Source of the DNA: JALYIM01 sp040003205
Lineage (GTDB): Bacteria; Acidobacteriota; Terriglobia; Terriglobales; Acidobacteriaceae
DNA length: 11,214 nt
Direction of reading: 5' to 3'
Assembly: GCA_040003205.1 (NCBI GenBank)
Contig: JBDUDA010000085.1
Coordinates: 1-11,214 of the forward strand
Shown: piece after piece, positions 7,613 through 11,214 of the stretch
Numbering within the stretch: position 1 is the stretch's first letter
How the letters are laid out: every line of letters begins with the position of its first letter
Notes under the pieces: generated by a model
Told to the model about the DNA's origin: nothing
Database searches by the model: none
Seen by the model: the letters and a program-made list of their open reading frames with translations, nothing else
Program-made: the position numbers and the translations under genes

Positions 7613-8393
7613 GTGGTGGTTTAGCGATCAGTTGCAGCTTGGACTGGCGCAAGCAGCGGTAGCAGCTTTATCGGCCGTAGTCCTGGTGCTGTTGGCTCGC
7701 AAGCGTGGGGTCCATCTCGAGAAGGAAACTTCAGTCGCAATGGTAAGAGGGGCCGTGCAGATCGTGGCGGTAGGCTCGTTGCTGGTCTTACTACTGCACG
7801 GCCCCGGTTGGATCAGCAGCTTTCTTCTCGCCGGTATGATAGTGGCTGCGGGTGGGACCTCCGCTCGTCGCGCCAAAGGGTTGCCGGATGCTTTCCGGAT
7901 TTCAACCCTGGCGATCGCTTTCGGAGCAGGTTCGGTCATCGCGGTGATGACAGCTCTAGGCGTCATCGACAGCGGGATTACTGCCCTGGTGCCCATCGGC
8001 AGCATGCTGATCGCAAACTCCATGAACACCAACGGACTGGCGCTAAATCGGTTTCGGGCGGATGTGGTCGCGCATGTGGGGGAGATCGAAACCGCGCTGG
8101 CGTTGGGCGCCGACGCCCACAGCAGTGTGTCGCCCTTTGTACAGGCTTCCTTCGAGGCCAGTCTCATCCCGGCAATTGACTCGTTGCGATCCCTTGGAAT
8201 TGTCTGGATACCGGGATTGATGGCGGGAATGCTGCTCTCGGGTGCGAGGCCTGTTTACGCAGCTCTTTACCAGTTCGTCGCGCTGGCCATGATATTGACG
8301 GCCTCTGGACTCACTTCGCTCCTAAGTACCCTGCTCATTCGTAATCAGATTTTCACGGCGGCGGAACAATTGGTTCCCCTGTCTGGGAGATAA
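7605..8393 (+). CDS. fetB: UPF0014 family permease, FetB (YbbM)-like
   Basis: A 262-residue inner-membrane permease, partner of the ATPase upstream. Hydrophobic segments lie at about 10-31, 50-65, 71-87, 100-122, 126-143, 197-213 and 218-245. Family landmarks are VRGAVQIVAVGSLL (47-60), the PIGSMLIANSMN block (130-141), the SLIPAIDSLRSLGIVWIPGLMAGMLLSGA stretch (186-214, cited here by its ends only: SLIPA and GMLLSGA), and the following YQFVALAMIL. The length matches E. coli FetB (about 260 residues). ATG 7605 overlaps the ATPase stop by 8 nt and has GAGG 6-9 nt before it. Transport of iron or another metal is inferred from E. coli; the direction and substrate in this organism are not shown by the sequence. 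Confidence 0.9.
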   Translation: MLEWWFSDQLQLGLAQAAVAALSAVVLVLLARKRGVHLEKETSVAMVRGAVQIVAVGSLLVLLLHGPGWISSFLLAGMIVAAGGTSARRAKGLPDAFRISTLAIAFGAGSVIAVMTALGVIDSGITALVPIGSMLIANSMNTNGLALNRFRADVVAHVGEIETALALGADAHSSVSPFVQASFEASLIPAIDSLRSLGIVWIPGLMAGMLLSGARPVYAALYQFVALAMILTASGLTSLLSTLLIRNQIFTAAEQLVPLSGR

Positions 8394-8407
8394 TAGGGCT
8401 TCTATTA
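8391..8407 (+). repeat. Small inverted repeat at the fetB/DUF2127 junction
   Basis: TAATAG (8391-8396) and CTATTA (8402-8407) are perfect complements around a 5-nt loop. The left arm contains the fetB stop codon and the right arm ends on the first base of the next ATG. The stem is mostly A-T and would be weak, so it may be chance. Confidence 0.4.
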
Positions 8408-8949
8408 TGAGTTTTTCCGCCGAAACAATGCCCGCCGCTGGCAAGCACTGCAACCAGTTAAAGGTGCTGCGAGCGGTTGCTTCCCTGGAACTCGGCAAGG
8501 GACTGGTGGTTTTAGCCGCCGCAGGGGTGGTGATTTGGCTGGTGCAGCGGGAGGATATTGGCGATATTGCGTTTGCCTTTCTTCGCTTGCTGCACATCAG
8601 CCCGGACCACCACTTTGCGCGAGTATTCCTCGAGTGGGCGGACCGCATGACCGACGCAAGGATTTCCGTTATCGCCGGCTTTGCGGGGATTTATTGCACG
8701 CTGCGTTTCGTCGAAGCTTACGGGCTGTGGAAGGCTCGAACCTGGGCGGAGTGGATTGCCCTAATTTCCGGCACTCTCTACCTTCCAATCGAATTATTTG
8801 AGTTATACAAGAGAGTTAACTTTATCCACATTAGTATCTTAGTGATAAATCTTGCGATTGTGCTTTATATGCTGTATTTGCTGCGGCAAGGTCACCGCGC
8901 ACGTACGGGAGCGGCGTCGCTCCAGTCAAAGGCCACCTTTGCTCCGTAG
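8407..8949 (+). CDS. DUF2127 family membrane protein
   Basis: A 180-residue inner-membrane protein of unknown function. Features of the DUF2127 family are LRAVASLELGKGLVVL (21-36), the conserved FVEAYGLWKARTWAEW (101-116) and SGTLYLPIELFELYKR (121-136). Four hydrophobic helices lie at about 25-46, 86-106, 112-130 and 140-159, and the last 20 residues form a basic, polar tail. The ATG at 8407 begins 13 nt after the fetB stop with only AGGG 8 nt upstream, so it is probably translated from the same transcript as the transporter. It ends the apparent operon; no terminator is obvious after the TAG at 8947-8949. No link between DUF2127 and metal export is known to me. Confidence 0.8.
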   Translation: MSFSAETMPAAGKHCNQLKVLRAVASLELGKGLVVLAAAGVVIWLVQREDIGDIAFAFLRLLHISPDHHFARVFLEWADRMTDARISVIAGFAGIYCTLRFVEAYGLWKARTWAEWIALISGTLYLPIELFELYKRVNFIHISILVINLAIVLYMLYLLRQGHRARTGAASLQSKATFAP

Positions 8950-9120
8950 TTTGGGCACGCTGACCGCAAATTTTCCATCCCGCATAGCCAGCGATTTCCA
9001 GAGTTCTGCACAAATCTATTGGACCTGGGCTCGCCAGACCGTCGACCCGTGCATGCAGTTTGCGATACACTTCGCTGAATTCGATTCCAAGTAGATACTT
9101 GTCTGAGAAAACGAGGCATC
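8950..9120 (+). other. Intergenic region before the secreted DUF4412-like gene
   Basis: 171 nt without a supportable gene. The best promoter-like pair is TTCGCT (9071-9076) and GATACT (9094-9099), 17 nt apart, but both match poorly. The downstream start is set by GAGG at 9113-9116, 4 nt before ATG 9121. Confidence 0.4.
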
Positions 9121-10323
9121 ATGTACATTCAATCAGGTTTTGTACTGGGCTTATGTATTGCCCTTCCGGTCTCCAGCTTCGCGGATTTCCGCTACGACGA
9201 GACCACAAAAATTACCGGCGGCTCGATCGTGAGCATGACTAAATTTGCCGGAGCATTCAGCAAGCAAGCCCGCCAGATTACCGACCCGGTTAACTCCACC
9301 ATTCTGGTCAAGGGCAATCACATGGCCCACATCAATCAGGAGAGCAGTGAGATTATCGATTTGGATAAAGAAACCATCACCAAAATCGATCACACACAGA
9401 AGCAATATTCCGTGGTGACGTTTCAGGAGATGAAGGCTGCCATGGAGCAGGCTGTCGAAAAAGCCAAAAAACAGCAGGCGCAAGCGCCCGCCCCGACGCC
9501 TGCCACAAAGAACGAACCGCCACCACCAGAGATGAAGTTCAAGGTGGACGTCACCAACACGGGTGCCAGCAAGCAAGTGGCGGGGCTGGCCGCTTTGGAA
9601 TCGATCCTCAAGATGTCGCTGGAAGCCAAAGACCAAAAGTCTGGACAAGCCGGCAGCCTGGCGATGACAAACGATATGTGGATGGCGCCGGAGATTCCGG
9701 GCTACGGCGAAGTCAAAGATTTTAATCGCCGCATGGCGATCAAGATGGGGTCGATTTTTTCCGGGGCCATCTCTTCTACCATTTCGCCGCAGTTGCTGGG
9801 TGCGCAACCTGGCATGTTGTCAGGAATGGCTGATATGCAAAAAGAAATGTCGAAGCTGAAAGGAGTGCCAGTCTCTCAAGTCATGCGCATGGGCACAACG
9901 GCAGACGGCAGCGCGCTGCTGGCGGCCTCGGAGGCCCCTCTGCCGGCATCGAGCATGCCAACTGCGGGTTCGATTGCCGATCAGGCTGCAACTAATGCGG
10001 CGGACTCGGCCACGAATGCCGCAGCCTCGACGGCCGAAAGCAAAGCGGCCAGCCATATGGGAAACTTCGGAGGCGTCGCTTCCGGCATAGGCAATCTCGG
10101 AGGCTTCGGCGGCTTTCATAAAAAGAAGAAGGCTCCCGAATCGAAGCAAGAGCCCGCGCCCGCCACTCAATCCGCAGCCTCTGCGCAGAACGCAGCCGCC
10201 GTGCTGATGGAGTCCACAACGGAAATGACGCGTTTCTCGTCAGCGTCTGTGGATTCTGCGCTCTTCGATGTTCCCGCAGGTTACAAGAAGGTGCCTTCGG
10301 ATTATCAGAAGAGCCAGCAATAA
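9121..10323 (+). CDS. Secreted DUF4412-like protein with disordered C-terminal half
   Basis: A 400-residue exported protein of unknown function. A signal peptide fits residues 1-21, with likely cleavage after SSFA. The folded part (about 22-105) has a beta-rich pattern ending in IIDLDKETITKIDHTQKQYS and VTFQEM, recalling DUF4412/LolA-like proteins that sense or carry hydrophobic ligands; this is by pattern only. A charged helix (103-120) and a Pro/Ala linker (121-136) follow, then a second conserved-looking block (138-225) with MWMAPEIPGYGEVKDFNRRM. Residues 284-311 are Ala/Ser/Thr/Asn repeats (AATNAADSATNAAAS), 314-332 are Gly/Phe-rich (GNFGGVASGIGNLGGFGGF), and 334-337 are KKKK. The end, SALFDVPAGYKKVPSDY (379-395), resembles the closing strand of DUF4412-type domains. 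It stands alone on its strand, before a strong shared terminator. Confidence 0.75.
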   Translation: MYIQSGFVLGLCIALPVSSFADFRYDETTKITGGSIVSMTKFAGAFSKQARQITDPVNSTILVKGNHMAHINQESSEIIDLDKETITKIDHTQKQYSVVTFQEMKAAMEQAVEKAKKQQAQAPAPTPATKNEPPPPEMKFKVDVTNTGASKQVAGLAALESILKMSLEAKDQKSGQAGSLAMTNDMWMAPEIPGYGEVKDFNRRMAIKMGSIFSGAISSTISPQLLGAQPGMLSGMADMQKEMSKLKGVPVSQVMRMGTTADGSALLAASEAPLPASSMPTAGSIADQAATNAADSATNAAASTAESKAASHMGNFGGVASGIGNLGGFGGFHKKKKAPESKQEPAPATQSAASAQNAAAVLMESTTEMTRFSSASVDSALFDVPAGYKKVPSDYQKSQQ

Positions 10324-10345
10324 CTGCGTCGGAATTTCTACGCAG
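10324..10345 (+). repeat. Short inverted repeat after the DUF4412-like gene
   Basis: CTGCGT (10324-10329) and ACGCAG (10340-10345) pair perfectly around a 10-nt loop directly after the stop codon. It is a weaker hairpin upstream of the main terminator and may be chance or an mRNA 3'-end stabiliser. Confidence 0.4.
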
Positions 10346-10360
10346 CCTGGTGGAAAACAT

Positions 10361-10390
10361 AAGGGGTCATCGGTTTAACGATGACCCCTT
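10361..10390. terminator. Bidirectional intrinsic terminator between convergent genes
   Basis: AAGGGGTCATCG (10361-10372) and CGATGACCCCTT (10379-10390) form a perfect 12-bp stem with loop GTTTAA. On the plus strand it is followed by CTATCT; on the minus strand by ATGTTTTCC, a better U-rich tail. It lies 37 nt after the plus-strand stop and 24 nt after the minus-strand stop, so it can serve both genes. Confidence 0.85.
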
Positions 10391-10414
10391 CTATCTGCTC
10401 CAAGCAACCTTGTT

Positions 10415-11214
10415 TTACCACGCCGAAAATGTGAACTGATCCACGTATGCGTAATAGGCGTGGCCCTGCAAGTCGCCGTTCATTTGAAAGTGAACGCCGT
10501 AGCTAGCCGAGCTGGCTTTCGACGACGGATAGAAAGACTGATTGATCGGGTGTGTCACTCCGTTGAAAATCAAAGAAGTGAATACAGCTTTGCCGTTACT
10601 GATGGAGGTATTCACAGTGAGGTGATCCCAGCTTCCGAGAGCCGGCCTGGTACAAGGAATCGTCGTGGCGGACCAACGGCCACCGGCTGTATCCCAAACA
10701 CTGAAATGACCCTTTCCATAGGAGCATTGCACCGAAAATTTGTACCATTTCGTGCCAACGTGATGGTTGGACGAGAACTCGATGCCTTGGGAGTATGCCG
10801 GATTGCTTAGGGTGTAGTAGGCATCCAGAGTAAAGTTTGACACGTTCGTGTTCGATCCCAACAAAAGGGGCCACAAGCAATTGTTGTATTGCCCGGTCGG
10901 CCCGAGGTAAAACTGACCCGACGGCGCGCTTATCGAAGGGGTTGCCGCTAAGGCTGGGGAGGAACTACAAACCGGATGTCCCAGATCAGGATAGAGATAC
11001 CAGCCTGACATCTCCTCGATATTTTTGTAAGTGTAAGTGCCTGATGTATTCGAAGTGCTTGCGGAGTGCGTGGCAGCCGCGACGGAAGAGACTCGTGGTC
11101 CCACGCTGACCCATCGGGAAGCCGACACGATGGAGCCGTCTGCCTGCACACCACTTACTGTCAAGAAATGATTTCCTTCAGACATGGGAACGTTTACATC
11201 CAACGGCGTAGAGT
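10415..11214 (-). CDS. C-terminal part of a secreted protein with Ig-like segment and lectin-like domain (partial)
   Basis: The minus-strand frame is open to the right edge, so this is the 3' part of a longer gene; 262 residues are counted from the first possible start, a TTG at 11203, which is probably internal. The first segment (to about residue 36), VPMSEGNHFLTVSGVQADGS, looks like the end of an Ig/fibronectin-type beta sandwich. A Ser/Thr-rich linker follows (37-57). Residues about 58-262 form an all-beta domain with FTLDAYYTLSN, a W-x-HL-TVNTS strand (192-200), NGVTHPINQSFYP (214-226) and a terminal YVDQFTFSAW. This plan suggests a concanavalin A-like jelly roll, perhaps carbohydrate-binding. 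Cys79, Cys109, Cys160 and Cys184 could form two disulfides in an extracellular protein. No catalytic pair is evident. Function and full domain architecture are unknown because the 5' part is outside the window. Confidence 0.7.
   Translation of the reverse strand, partial: STPLDVNVPMSEGNHFLTVSGVQADGSIVSASRWVSVGPRVSSVAAATHSASTSNTSGTYTYKNIEEMSGWYLYPDLGHPVCSSSPALAATPSISAPSGQFYLGPTGQYNNCLWPLLLGSNTNVSNFTLDAYYTLSNPAYSQGIEFSSNHHVGTKWYKFSVQCSYGKGHFSVWDTAGGRWSATTIPCTRPALGSWDHLTVNTSISNGKAVFTSLIFNGVTHPINQSFYPSSKASSASYGVHFQMNGDLQGHAYYAYVDQFTFSAW

Noticed and set aside
7628..8167. Minus-strand open frame (179 codons) opposite fetB
   Set aside because: It is entirely within the well-supported UPF0014 permease gene and shows no family pattern.
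9151..9807. Long minus-strand open frame (218 codons) opposite the DUF4412-like gene
   Set aside because: The encoded protein is rich in Arg, His, Leu and Gly with no recognisable domain or ribosome site. The plus-strand protein has a signal peptide and conserved blocks, so this is an antisense shadow.

Overview
The window looks like a piece of chromosome from a soil Acidobacteriota-type bacterium (Terriglobales or Koribacter-like). This is inferred from the mid-to-high G+C coding style, TTG starts, a cysteine-paired YVTN-type beta-propeller lipoprotein, a penicillin-acylase family amidase, a DUF4412-like secreted protein and a lectin-like extracellular protein, a mix common in that phylum. 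No rRNA, tRNA, CRISPR array, transposase or phage gene is visible. The region reads as ordinary chromosomal housekeeping and envelope genes, densely packed.

Layout. (1) 9-1334 (+): exported YVTN/beta-propeller-like protein, possibly starting upstream of the window. (2) 1435-4014 (-): large penicillin acylase / AHL-acylase-type Ntn hydrolase, convergent with gene 1. (3) 4015-4183: divergent promoter region. (4) 4184-5760 (+): a Fur-family metalloregulator, then two tandem paralogues of a small zinc-ribbon plus three-helix membrane protein. (5) 5908-8949 (+): a compact probable operon of a DHH/DHHA1 phosphoesterase, an ABC ATPase and a UPF0014/FetB permease (a FetAB-type pair), and a DUF2127 membrane protein. 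Junctions are 1 nt, an 8-nt overlap and 13 nt. (6) 9121-10323 (+): secreted DUF4412-like protein with a disordered Ala/Ser/Gly-rich C-terminal half. (7) 10361-10390: strong 12-bp hairpin between convergent genes, a probable bidirectional terminator. (8) 10415 to the right edge (-): C-terminal part of a secreted protein with an Ig-like segment and a lectin-like domain.

How the genes may work together. A Fur-type regulator and a FetAB-type transporter (in E. coli, an iron exporter tied to oxidative-stress resistance) lie about 2.2 kb apart on the same strand, with two zinc-ribbon membrane proteins and a DHH phosphoesterase between them. A metal-homeostasis neighbourhood is a reasonable inference but is not proven by the sequence. 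The acylase and the secreted proteins are probably independent envelope functions.

No clear, previously undescribed system was found. The best leads are the DHH-FetAB-DUF2127 gene order, the Fur/zinc-ribbon tandem, and the expanded linker of the acylase.
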